The notes beneath the pieces were generated by a model that was given only the letters and a program-made list of their open reading frames with translations, did not search any database and was not told the origin of the DNA. Positions 40,701-50,123 of a DNA stretch of 64,000 bases are shown here, one piece after another. Position numbers and translations under genes: made by a program. How positions within the stretch are numbered: the first letter of the stretch is position 1; each line of letters begins with the position of its first letter. The stretch spans positions 128,247 to 192,246 of the forward strand of contig NW_005196379.1 of assembly GCF_000372725.1 (NCBI RefSeq). The letters are read 5' to 3'. This DNA comes from Emiliania huxleyi CCMP1516. Taxonomy: Eukaryota > Haptophyta > Isochrysidales > Noelaerhabdaceae.

Positions 40701-41690
40701 TCAAATGCCAGCTGTGGCGGCCCACCCCTCGAGCGCATGTAGCCGTAGTTCGAGGGCCGGCAAGGATGGTGTGATGTCGGCAAATGCCTCCAGGGCCCGC
40801 AAGCGCTGCACTGGGGTGCTAGGACGGTCCACAGGAGGATCCAGTCCCAAGCGCTTCTCCAGCGCCTCGAGGCGATCCGCGTAAGAGTGCGTGTGCGAGG
40901 CCCCGGCCTCCGACTTTGCGGCAAGTGCCAACGCGTGTGCCCCCGCGTAGGTGTACGACTGAGGCGCAGACCCGTGGACTCCTCCGGGATCGCGTGCTGC
41001 AGGGGCTGGGAGCAGTTCCCGGTGGCGTGGCGGCGTGGAGGAAGGGGGCGAGATGTGGGCTGGGGGAGACGGCGGGTTCGCGTCGGAGGCTGCGGCCGTG
41101 CGGTCGCTGATCAGTTCTGGTCGCAAGAACTCCTCCTTCTCTGGATGCGCGTTGAATCGCGAAAAGGAAAAGTCAGTGGCGTAGATGGAGCTGACCTCGT
41201 ACATCGCTGCGTTGCCTTCTATCGCACCCTCTGCCATCGCGCTCGTGGTGAAGCGGCCTGACCTTGGGTACCAGTCTCGCTTGCCATTCAGCGGCTTGGC
41301 AGAAGAGAAGGACTGCCCAAAGATGCCGTGAGGGAGGTTACGTGCCGCATAGTCGCCCTTCAGGTTGAAGCTAAAGTCGAGCCGGTGTGAGGGGCCCTCA
41401 ATCGCTTTCGTCGGAAGCGCGCGCACAGCGACGCTCCAGTTTCGACCGGAGAAGGTTGCGCTCGACATTTGCACCGCCATGCTGAGGTCTTCACAGCGCT
41501 TGGACCCGCCCTTGCCTAGCTTGAAGTGCCGGCCGTCGCAGCTGCCGTTGACCACCTTCCAGCCCCAGTTGTCGTCGTTCAGCTCGGCCGCCCAAAAGGA
41601 GACGAAACAGAGCTTGTTTTGGCGCTCGCCGTGGGTAGGAGCCGGAACCCAGCGGCACGACGCGAAGCGGCTTGGAGTGCACGCCCCGCT
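40701..41690 (-). CDS. Unrecognised secreted-type protein, 3' exon(s)
   Basis: One long exon ends at 40701. It reads CRWVPAPTHGERQNKLCFVS (from about 41670), FWAAELNDDNWGWKVVNGSC, MSSATFSGRNWSVAVRALPT, HRLDFSFNLKGDYAARNLPH GIFGQSF, then GRFTTSAMAEGAIEGNAAMY and DFSFSRFNAHPEK, followed by a Pro-rich spacer and a leucine-heptad tail (ADRLEALEKRLGLD, LRLHALEGW). The HGIxGQ pattern is like that in vWD-type extracellular domains, but I do not claim that family. The 5' end is not found. It is divergent from the zinc-finger gene, about 50-190 bp away. Confidence 0.5.
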   Translation of the reverse strand, partial: SGACTPSRFASCRWVPAPTHGERQNKLCFVSFWAAELNDDNWGWKVVNGSCDGRHFKLGKGGSKRCEDLSMAVQMSSATFSGRNWSVAVRALPTKAIEGPSHRLDFSFNLKGDYAARNLPHGIFGQSFSSAKPLNGKRDWYPRSGRFTTSAMAEGAIEGNAAMYEVSSIYATDFSFSRFNAHPEKEEFLRPELISDRTAAASDANPPSPPAHISPPSSTPPRHRELLPAPAARDPGGVHGSAPQSYTYAGAHALALAAKSEAGASHTHSYADRLEALEKRLGLDPPVDRPSTPVQRLRALEAFADITPSLPALELRLHALEGWAATAGI

Positions 41691-41741
41691 CGTGCCTGCT
41701 GCTCGCCGGCCACCCGCTCTCGACGAAGTCGGGAGCCACCG

Positions 41742-44092
41742 ATGATGACCGCCCCCCAGGGAGCCTCGTCATCCGCCGACATCACAATCCAGGAGGTGTA
41801 CGAGTTCCTCTCCGACCTGCCCGGCCAGGAGACGCCGCGCGGAGCATGCGCAACCGCAGCCCTGAGCCGCAATTCGTCCATGGACTCGGTGCACGCGTCG
41901 CTCGTCGCCCAGGCTGCGGCACAGCAGCTGAGCGGCGGAGTTGGTGCATCGCCTATGATCGTACCCGTCTCGGTCGTGTCGTCGTCTGAACCCTCCTTCG
42001 ACATGGGAGGCCTCGGAGGCAGTAGCAGCAGCGGCGGTGGCACTGGCGACACCAGCGGCGATGCGAGCGGTGCGAGTGGCGATGTCGGCGGCGGCGGCGA
42101 CGACGACGACGCCCCCTCCATCTCTGCGGCAGGGGCCAGCTGCGCGGGCAGCCCCGTAGCAGCCGCGACTGGCAGCCCCCTCGCCGGCGCTGCCACGGCG
42201 CCCGACGAAGCGGGTGAGAGCTCGGCGGGGTCGGCGCTGGCGACACAGACCTCTGCAGCTCCGCAGCTGCAGCAGGCGCGACTACCAGAACCGGAGCCGC
42301 AGCTGCAGCAGCCGCAGCTACCTCAGCCACCTCAGCCGGAGCTGCAGCAGCTGGAGCCGATGGCTGTGGAGGTGCAGCCGATAGCTGTCGACGGATGCTA
42401 CGGAGTCGTGGCAGACGCACCGATGGCTCCAGCTCCGGAAGCGATGGCTCCAGCTCCAGCGAGCGGCGGCGCGGGGTCGAGCAGCGGCGCGGCGGCGAGC
42501 GGCAGCGCCGACTCCTCGCAGAGGAGAGCCTCTCCTAGATGCGCCGCACGTGTCCCTCCCCGCCTCCCCGCCTCCCCTCCCCCCCTCCTCCTCTCCTCCC
42601 CTCCTCCCCTCGCCCGCCCTCCCCGCCGCAGCTGCGCACATGGACCGCTCTTCTCACCGAGCCGTCTCGCCGCTGCCACAGGCGCCCAGGCCGGGGACGA
42701 GGCCGCGGCGGCGGCGGCGGCGGCGGGCGGCGCGGGCGCGGTGGCGACGACGAGAAAGCGCGGCAGCACATGTGTACGTGGCCAAACTGCGGGAAGGTCC
42801 GCTCGCTCCTCCATGCCCCCCACCCCGCCGCCCCTCCCCTCAGCTTGACGGCTGCGCCACCGGGCGGGGCAGGCGTTTGGCTCCAAGTGGGGCCTCGGGC
42901 GCCACTACCGCATCCACACGGGCGACAAGCCGTGGGTCTGCACGGTCGAGGGGTGACCACGCACCCCACCCCTCCCGCCTGCCTCCCGCCTGCCTCCCGC
43001 CCCCCGAGGAGGCTCGCGCGCGCCTCGCGCCGCCCCCGCCCCCGAGCCCGTGCCCGCCGCTCCCCCGAGGTGCGACAAGCGCTTCGTCGACCGGACGCTG
43101 CTGCAGCGGCACATGAACACCCACTCGAACGAGCGCCCCTTCGTCTGCCCTCGGCGCGGCTGCGGCAAGCGCCTCTGCCTTCTCTGCCCCTCCCCAGCCG
43201 CCTCGCGCCCGCCTGTAGTCCCGGCTGCCGCAAGGCCTTCAAGGTCAATAAGCACCTCGAGTACCACCTGCGGCTGCACGACAAGCCAGACTCGTTCGCG
43301 TGCGACATCGACGGCTGCGAGAAGCACTTTGCGACGCCCTCCTCTCTGCGGATGCACCGCCTCCTCGAGCACGGCCGGCCGGGCGACGAGTCTGCCGCGG
43401 AGCAGCAGCTGCGCGCCGCCAACCAGACCGTCGCCGACACGCTCGACAAGAGCAGGACACAGCTCGCGGAGGCGACTTCCTAGACACCTCCTAGACACTT
43501 CCTAGACACTTCCTAGACACTTCCTAGACACTTCCTAGACACTTCCTAGACACTTCCTAGACACTTCCTAGACACTTCCTAGACACTTCCTAGACACTTC
43601 CTAGACACTTCCTAGACACTTCCTAGACACAGCTCGCGGAGGCGCGGCCGCCGCCCCATCGCCCGCCGCCCCACCACCCCACCGCCCGCCCGTCGCACTT
43701 GCCATGCACACGTCTGCTACACGTGCTCTACACGCCCGCAGGTCCAGGCGGCGGTCAAGGCGGCGACTGCCGAGTCTCGGCAGCAGAAGGAGGTTGCCAA
43801 GATGCGCGAGCAGTTGATGGAGGCCCTTCAGAACGAGCACTCCCTCCTCGCCGACGCGCTGGCAGGCAGCGGCGGCGACGCGGGCAGCGCCACAGACGGC
43901 TCGGACGGCTCCTCGCTGATGAGCAGCGGCGTGGACGCCGCCCTCGCTAGCCTCTACCACTCTAGCGCGAGCGGCAGCAACGGCCTGAGCGTCAACCTGT
44001 CCATGCCCGCCGTCCTCGCCCTAAACGCCCTCAGCGGCGGCGACGACGGCAGTGCCATCGCGTGTGGCGATGGCACGCGAGCAGGGTGGTAG
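41742..44092 (+). CDS. C2H2 zinc-finger protein with C-terminal coiled coil
   Basis: Exons 41742-42517 (donor least certain), 42682-42796, 42873-42952, 43070-43153, 43219-43471 and 43742-44092; about 552 residues. A long Ser/Gly/Gln/Pro-rich N-terminal region is followed by four fingers assembled across introns: CTWPNCGKAFGSKWGLGRHY RIH, CTVEGCDKRFVDRTLLQRHM NTH, CPRPGCRKAFKVNKHLEYHL RLH and CDIDGCEKHFATPSSLRMHR. The C-x4-C, H-x3-4-H spacing suits a DNA- or RNA-binding TFIIIA-type protein. The last exon gives a coiled coil (VQAAVKAATAESRQQKEVAK, MREQLMEALQNEHSLLADAL). Introns at 42797 and 42953 begin GT; those at 43154 and 43472 begin GC. The intron at 43472 contains an 11-bp minisatellite. 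Confidence 0.85.
43482..43630. repeat. 11-bp minisatellite in a zinc-finger gene intron
   Basis: About 13 copies of TAGACACTTCC. At its end the exon-like sequence AGACACAGCTCGCGGAGGCG reappears (43624-43643), a copy of the end of the preceding exon including its GC donor. Confidence 0.95.
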
Positions 44093-44742
44093 GTCGGCCT
44101 GCTTTTGAGGCTCCGTAGTCATCATCTTGATCATCGCTTCGAGGTAATCATCGCGTGTTGGCCTCGCTGCGACCGTGTCCACATGTGAGTTCCGTCTCGA
44201 TGAAAGCCAGCCTGCGCGAGATGAGTCATGAGATGTTTCATCATTCACATGTTTGCGTCTACTCACACGTAAACTCATCAAAACTGACGAGGATCCGAGG
44301 CGTCCCCCCGGACCCCGGTACGCACGTGCACGGAGGCGGACGGAGTCCGGAGAGACGGAACGAGACGGAACTCCGCCCGCGCGACGGCGGCGAGAACCCG
44401 GGCGCACCACGATGGAGTTCGAGTTGGAGAGCCGAGAGAGGTCGGTGCAGAGTTGAGGCGAGAGAAAGAGACCTGGAGAGAGAATAGAGGACTCGGCAAC
44501 TCGCGCACCGCTATCCGCTCTCTCCAGAGAGTCCGCGCGAACCTCGATATTGCACAACCGGGAGAGATTTTTTTAACGTGTGATATAAGATTTTGAGGGG
44601 TTACACAGCATACAAGTTTGAGCCGCGATATCCGATAACTCCACAACGCACAAGCTGGAGCTACGAATTTCGAGTACTGTCCTGCCCCAGGCTATTACCT
44701 ATTTTACGCTTATTCCGATCAAACGACTCACCTTTTCACGCT
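44093..44742. other. Convergent intergenic region, nothing recognised
   Basis: Lies between the stops of the zinc-finger gene (+) and the phosphatase gene (-). Only short frames. Confidence 0.6.
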
Positions 44743-46997
44743 TCAGCAAAGCTTGCCAGTCTCGAGCTCAACAATGCTCGCACACGACGGGTCGCGCTTC
44801 AGGGCCTCGAGCTGCCGCTTCGCGCCTCGCCTCCGACAAAATGTGGTGCACGCAATCAGCAACAACACCCCGACAGCCCAAGCGAGAACGCTCTGGTTGG
44901 GCGACTGTGCCATCTGCCCCGAAGCGACGCCGGCGCCGGATCGCTCCGGCCGCACCCCTCGCACCCGCGCGGCCGACGCCGCGGCCCTCCACTCAAACAC
45001 GTCGGGCGCCGACCTCAAGCCGCGCAAGCCGCCGCCGCGGGCGGAGGGCCCGCCCTCGACGCTCAGCCCGAGGCAGCCGGCGGCGGGGCTGCACAGCTCG
45101 CCGATCCCCGCCGCCTGGATCGCCTGCAGCGCGCGGTCGCCGCTCCTCCGCCTGCGGGCGGCAGCCAGCTCTGCCGTGGCGGAAAGCGGCAGCGGCAGCG
45201 CCTCGAGCGAGCCTCCGACAAGCGCCTCCTCTGCCGCAAGGAGTGGGCTCCCCTCCGGCACGTAGACGACCTGCAGCGGCGCGACGGCAGCCTGCGGGGA
45301 GAGGTAGGCGGCAGGCGGGGAGAGAGGCAACGCCGCCGCCCACCCGCCGCCGAGTTGCTGGCAGCGCCACGCCGCGAGGCTGCCGTAGTACGCCCTGCTC
45401 ATGCCCACGTCGAGCATGTGCAGCATGCCGCCTGAGGGGGAAGAGGGGGGCGGCTCTGCGGCGCTGCACCCCGCCCGAGCGGGCAGTGGGGCACGAGTCA
45501 CCGCAGCGAGGCAGCGGCTGGGAGTGGTCCGGCACGATAGTGTGGCCGACGACCATGCGCCACGCGCCGACGGCCTGCAGCGTCGCGCGCAGCGGGCTGC
45601 ACACCTCCGCCTCTGCTCCCTTGCTGAACCCGCGGTACCTGCGACGCGCGGTTGTTGGGTGGGCACGGGCGGGAGGTGGGGTGCGGTGCCGCGGCTTCGA
45701 TCGCCACAGCGGCCCGTCGTCGCCCGTCAAGTCGGCATAGGGCCGACTCCTCGCCTGAGTGAGGCTGCTCGAGGTGGCTCGAAGGCGGGGCGGGTAGCTT
45801 GGGAGAGAGGGGAAGCTGGGGAGAGAGGGGCAGCTGGGAGAGAGGCAGCTGGGAGAGAGGCAGCTGGGAGAGAGGCAGCTGGGAGAGAGGCAGCTGGGAG
45901 AGAGGCAACTGGGAGAGAGGCAGCTGGGAGAGAGGCAGCTGGGAGAGAGGCAGCTGGGAGAGAGGGGCAGCTGGGAGAGAGGCAGCTGGGAGAGAGGCAG
46001 CTGGGAGAGAGGCAGCTGGGAGAGAGGCAGCTGGGAGAGAGGCAGCTGGGAGAGAGGCAGCTGGGAGAGAGGCAGCTGGGAGAGAGGCAGCTGGGAGAGA
46101 GGCAGCTGGGAGAGAGGCAGCTGGGAGAGAGGCAGCTGGGAGAGAGGCAGCTGGGAGAGAGGCAGCTGGGAGAGAGGCAGCTGGGAGAGAGGCAGCTGGG
46201 AGAGAGGCAGCTGGGAGAGAGGCAGCTGGGAGAGAGGCAGCTGGGAGAGAGGGGCAGCTGGGAGAGAGGCAGCTGGGAGAGAGGCAGCTGGGAGAGAGGC
46301 AGCTGGGAGAGAGGCAGCTGGGAGAGAGGCAGCTGGGAGAGAGGCAGCTGGGAGAGAGGCAGCTGGGAGAGAGGCAGCTGGGAGAGAGGCCCGCCTGCCC
46401 GAGGGCGAGCCTCATCCGCTCATTGAGAGCGTCGAGCGCTGCGGCGGCAGTCGAAGCCTACACTTGCAGCGAGGGCGTTGGAGGGGCGCCGCTTGCCCAC
46501 CACTGTACCAGGCTCGCGGGCGGCCGCGCCGTGCCAGACTGCCTCAGGTGGTCGAGAAGGTGGTGGAGCCGCAGGCCCGCATGGACAAACAGAGTGCGGC
46601 AGGCGCCCTCGCCCGCCACAACCGCCGCCTCGTGACCTCGGAGCTCGGCCCCGATCGCACCCGCCTCGGGATCAAACATCTCCGACCAAGTCTCGCGACC
46701 GGTGCTTTGCAGCTCGGCCTCGTTCACGTAGCGGAAGTCACCTTCCAGGTTGAGCGCCTCGTGATTGCCGAGCAATGTGACGACGCGCCCGCCCGCCTGC
46801 GCAGCCTGCCGTCGCAGGGTTCTGAAGAGCTCGAGCACCTTCAGCGAGTCAGGACCGCGGTCGACCAGGTCGCCCGTCTGTACCAGAGTCGCGTTGCCGC
46901 CTGCCCACGACCCATCGGCCGCGATGAGCCCGCAGAGGCGAAGCGCAGCGATTGCCTGATCATAGTCGCCGTGCAGATCGGCGATAGCGTAGACCAT
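44743..46997 (-). CDS. Shewanella-like PPP-family phosphatase with TM tail
   Basis: Metal-dependent phosphoprotein phosphatase. Exons 46997-46497, 46457-46395, 45754-45705, 45638-45502 and 45431-44743 give 479 residues. The metal-site motifs are all present: ADLHGDYDQ, TGDLVDRGPDS, LLGNHEALNLEGDFRYV, FVHAGL, then across introns GPLWYRGFSKG, WRMVVGHTIV and CGGMLHMLDVGMSRAYYG. The C-terminal 200 residues are an extension ending with a membrane span SVLAWAVGVLLLIACTTFC and a basic tail, so the enzyme may be tail-anchored. The first intron, only 39 nt (46496-46458, GC-AG), removes an in-frame stop and is the weakest call. The second (46394-45755) is filled by a 15-bp minisatellite. Introns 1-3 are GC-AG and the last GT-AG. 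Confidence 0.88.
45800..46390. repeat. 15-bp minisatellite within a phosphatase intron
   Basis: Nearly 40 copies of GGCAGCTGGGAGAGA with little variation. It is open in several frames because 15 is a multiple of 3, which produces spurious long frames on both strands. Confidence 0.95.
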
Positions 46998-47542
46998 GAG
47001 TGGGCTCGCACTGATTTCGCCCCGGCCCGGGGCGCCGCTCAGACAAAGCACAACCCCGTCTCACGCGAAATCCACTTGCGGTACCCAGGCGAAAGAAGAA
47101 AACGCAGCGACATGAGCGATCCCACGACAGCGTCTGTGGCAGTGGGGACTACACGTGATCCGTACACTGTGATGAGTGAAGGGAGGTGGTTGGAGGTTGG
47201 AGGTCGGAGGAGGCCGCCCATCCGCGGAACTAGGGTCTAGGCGGCACGGGCACCCCCAGTAAGAGACAGGTATACTACACACACACAACAGGCTTTGCCA
47301 ACAACAATCAAAACAGCAGAAAGCCACGGTCCGCAGAATGACACCGCGCACAGCGTGCGCCGGTTGCCTTCCGTGCCAACCCCTGCGCGCACAACCACTG
47401 ATGCGCGCACGAGAGAGCGCCACTATGCTTTACGTACATGAATTCGGCTCCCGCGCCGCCCGTAGGCAGCGCCTCGCGCCGCCGCCTCCTTCCGGCCCGG
47501 CGCTGTGAGGACGCCGGAGGGTGCTCGGGCAACGTTGCTCCA
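46998..47542. other. Intergenic, nothing recognised
   Basis: Lies between the small membrane protein gene and the phosphatase, both minus strand. It may hold the phosphatase promoter. Only short frames. Confidence 0.5.
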
Positions 47543-47986
47543 CTAGATGCCGCCGAGCAGGTACTCTTTGATGGCGAAGCCGGTGGCCAAAAGAAGCACG
47601 ACGGCGGCGGGCGTCAGGAAGCCCGCCTGCGGCGCGGCAGATGGCCCCGCGACGAGTGCCTCGTAGTCAGACTTGCAGGACTCGATCTCACCGGCGTTCT
47701 CTGCATCAACGATGCACTCTCCGAGCGAAGCTGCGGGCCCCATCAGGGCGGCCCGAGAATCCATCTCGCTCAGCGGCGGGGCCGGCCCGCGGCTGACGGG
47801 GATCTTGGGGATGGCGTCCGAAGCGAAGCAAGCGTCCGCCTCCGCCTCACTCTCGGAAGAGACGATGCACTCTTCAACGTCAGCCATGGTCTGGCGCTGC
47901 AGTTGGACGGCCAGCATTCGCGGGCGGCCAGTGGCCCGAGGGCCCGAGAGGGCGCTGCTGAAAATAATGAGCGCTGCCGCTGCCAT
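47543..47986 (-). CDS. Small single-span protein with repeated ECIV motifs
   Basis: 147 residues, single exon, ATG at 47986. It has a hydrophobic start MAAAALIIFSSAL, then two similar acidic Cys segments: VEECIVSSESEAEADACFAS and LGECIVDAENAGEIESCKSD. A C-terminal helix, AAVVLLLATGFAIKEYLLGG, closes it. The paired CxxxxxxxxxxxxxC spacing resembles small redox or chloroplast regulatory peptides such as CP12-like proteins, but I do not see the CP12 core. The topology suggests a plastid or ER membrane protein. Confidence 0.6.
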   Translation of the reverse strand: MAAAALIIFSSALSGPRATGRPRMLAVQLQRQTMADVEECIVSSESEAEADACFASDAIPKIPVSRGPAPPLSEMDSRAALMGPAASLGECIVDAENAGEIESCKSDYEALVAGPSAAPQAGFLTPAAVVLLLATGFAIKEYLLGGI

Positions 47987-48138
47987 ACCCGAGGCAATCT
48001 TCTTGATAGCCGAGTTGCGTCACGCGTTGTTCACTTTATTTTTTTGATTTAGCAAAAAGAAAGAAAGAAAAAATGTATTATCCTAACGGTGTGGGGGCGC
48101 GGAGGGCTTGTTGGCGAGCCAAAATGGTGTTTTCCGAG

Positions 48139-48227
48139 GCGCTGCGCTAGGCTCAGAGCGAGTTCGCGCTGCGCTAGGCTCAGACGGCGAGTTCGCGCTG
48201 CGCTAGGCTCACAGATGCGAGTGCGCT
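48139..48227. repeat. About 29-bp tandem repeat, three copies
   Basis: Units of the form GCGCTGCGCTAGGCTCA plus GAGCGAGTTC, with the last copy diverged. Confidence 0.75.
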
Positions 48228-48389
48228 GCGATAGAAGAAAAAACAGGGTCGAAACGACAACCGAAGGGAGGACTGTGTAGTGTAATCATGTGTCAAGAAT
48301 CACGTGCTGCTGCTGCTGCTGCTACTGCTGCTGGCCTGCTGCTGCGCGGCGAGCGCCGTCGCCGAGGCGGGCCTCGGCGGAGAGCGCGA

Positions 48390-49130
48390 TTATGCGGCCT
48401 TTTCCGCGACCCGCACAAAGAAGAGGCGCCCTCCGTCAGCCTCGACCTGCCACCGGCTCGCGTCGACCGACCCGGCCGCGTGCCACACCTCCACAGCCCA
48501 GTGCGCCAGCCCGCAGAAGTTGCCCTCCTCGATGCCCCATCCCGTGGGCCACGCGGCCAAAGCGGTGCCGAGAGGCGGCGGCGGCGCCGCGGTCGCCTCG
48601 AGACGCGCCGCGACGGCGTCAAAGGCGATCCGCCTCGCGCCCGTCGCGGCCGCCTCGGCCAGCAGCGCCTCCCCGGCCAGCCGCGGGAGGTCGCCCTCCG
48701 TCTCGAACCAGCACGACGAGCGGCCGTCGGCGCACGCCTCGTCCCACGCCTTGAGCTGGCGGACAAAGGCCGCCAAGCTCTTGAGGCCGGGCGAGGGCGC
48801 GGCGGGCGACGGGGCAAGGGAGCAGCCGGGCGAGGAGAGGTAGGAGGTGCTCGCCGGCGAGCGCTCCCGCGCCTGCGAAGGGGCAAGGCCTGAGGGCGGG
48901 CGGGCGGTCGGGCGGGCGGGCGCGGGTGGGGGGGATAAACGCTGCGCCGCCAAAGGAACCAGCGACACTGGCCGCGGCTCGTCGCCACGCGCCGGCTCGG
49001 AAGAGGGGCTGTCGGCGGCGAAGCAGAGTGGCACGCCTCGCCGCTCGAGCCGCCGACAGCCCCCCTCCTCGACGTGACGGCCGCTCCCGGAGCCGGCCGG
49101 TGCGCCCCTGACCCACGCCCCCTCTCGCAC
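48390..49130 (-). CDS. Unrecognised protein, 3' exon near an assembly gap
   Basis: The frame ends at 48390 with a convincing coding segment from about 48800: LAAFVRQLKAWDEACADGRS, SCWFETEGDLPRLAGEALLA, WPTGWGIEEGNFCGLAHWAV, EVWHAAGSVDASRWQVEADG. Upstream (49130-48810) the same frame is Pro/Arg-rich and probably intronic. The gap at 49151-49250 hides the 5' side. The short canonical first exon at 49452-49407 on the same strand could belong to this gene. No family recognised. Confidence 0.5.
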   Translation of the reverse strand: MREGAWVRGAPAGSGSGRHVEEGGCRRLERRGVPLCFAADSPSSEPARGDEPRPVSLVPLAAQRLSPPPAPARPTARPPSGLAPSQARERSPASTSYLSSPGCSLAPSPAAPSPGLKSLAAFVRQLKAWDEACADGRSSCWFETEGDLPRLAGEALLAEAAATGARRIAFDAVAARLEATAAPPPPLGTALAAWPTGWGIEEGNFCGLAHWAVEVWHAAGSVDASRWQVEADGGRLFFVRVAEKAA

Positions 49131-49150
49131 CCCTCCGACCCCCCCTGCTC

Positions 49151-49250
49151 NNNNNNNNNNNNNNNNNNNNNNNNNNNNNNNNNNNNNNNNNNNNNNNNNN
49201 NNNNNNNNNNNNNNNNNNNNNNNNNNNNNNNNNNNNNNNNNNNNNNNNNN
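49151..49250. other. Assembly gap (100 N)
   Basis: Exactly 100 N, unknown true size. Confidence 1.
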
Positions 49251-49406
49251 GGGCGGAAGCCCCCTAGAAGGTATTACATGCGACGGGGGTGCCCCCCTGG
49301 GGGCGAAGCGGCCCGCTTGCGGGGGTCCCCAACACCCTCAGAAAGGGGAAAGTCACCGAGCGCGGATTCCTAAGACTTTTGGCCGGGGGGCGCTCTCGAC
49401 ACTTAC

Positions 49407-49452
49407 CGGCTGAGGTCACGTCGTCGGGCGCGTCGACGGGCTGGTTGGCCAT
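49407..49452 (-). CDS. Candidate first exon before the gap
   Basis: ATG at 49452 opens MANQPVDAPDDVTSA and runs into a consensus donor GTAAGTG at 49406. The rest of the gene would lie across the gap at 49151-49250, possibly the frame ending at 48390. Support is the start codon plus a strong donor only. Confidence 0.35.
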
Positions 49453-49775
49453 GGTCCGCACGGCGGGGCGGCTGCGCCGCCAGGACTCGCGCGTCGCTGC
49501 ACGCGGCCTGCAGAAGGAATGACAGCTCGGCGGCAAGGCTTTTCTTGCGCCGGGACGGCTAGGCTTTTTGTGAGACGCCGCTCTCGCGGAAATCGAGGAA
49601 GGCTTGGACTTTTCTTTTCTTGGGAAACGGGAGTGTTGGTTTAGAAGAGGCTGGCCAGCGACTGGACACACCGGCATGGGGGGACGCAAGCAAGGACGGG
49701 GATTGGAGGTTGTAGAGAGATTTAACTTTTAAGCACAGCTCGAGGCGAAATAAAATTAGAAAGAAATGTACTCCC

Positions 49776-49860
<85 letters not shown>

Positions 49861-49896
49861 AAACCGTCTCACTCAAAATCTCTCTCTTTCTATCTC

Positions 49897-49934
<38 letters not shown>

Positions 49935-49970
49935 CTCTCTCTCTCTCATGTCTCAAAATCTCTCTCTCAG
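49776..49970. repeat. (CT)n microsatellite, about 190 bp
   Basis: Long interrupted TCTC tract in four blocks. It lies about 150 bp upstream of the PNPase start and is the likely leader or promoter region of that gene. Confidence 0.95.
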
Positions 49971-50123
49971 AGAGGGAGATGAGCAGAAGCGGAGCACACA
50001 CGAAGATCGAAGTCGGCACAACAAAAATCCCCTTTGCAGCCAAGCCTACAGCGCAAGTAATTTTCTTTTTTCACCGAGCCGCGCGAGGTACACCCACCCA
50101 CCGCCTGTCCGGCCTCTCCACAC

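Noticed and set aside
40701-41690. Naming the minus-strand exon a von Willebrand D-type protein
   Set aside because: Only the short HGIxGQ pattern supports it; the Cys framework of vWD is not visible.
45799-46426. Long frames of GERQL or SLPAA repeats on both strands
   Set aside because: Product of a 15-bp minisatellite within the phosphatase intron; the phosphatase motifs join cleanly across it.
48304-48420. Plus-strand frame starting with a poly-leucine 'signal peptide'
   Set aside because: It begins at GTG in a CTG repeat and lies antisense to a better minus-strand coding segment.
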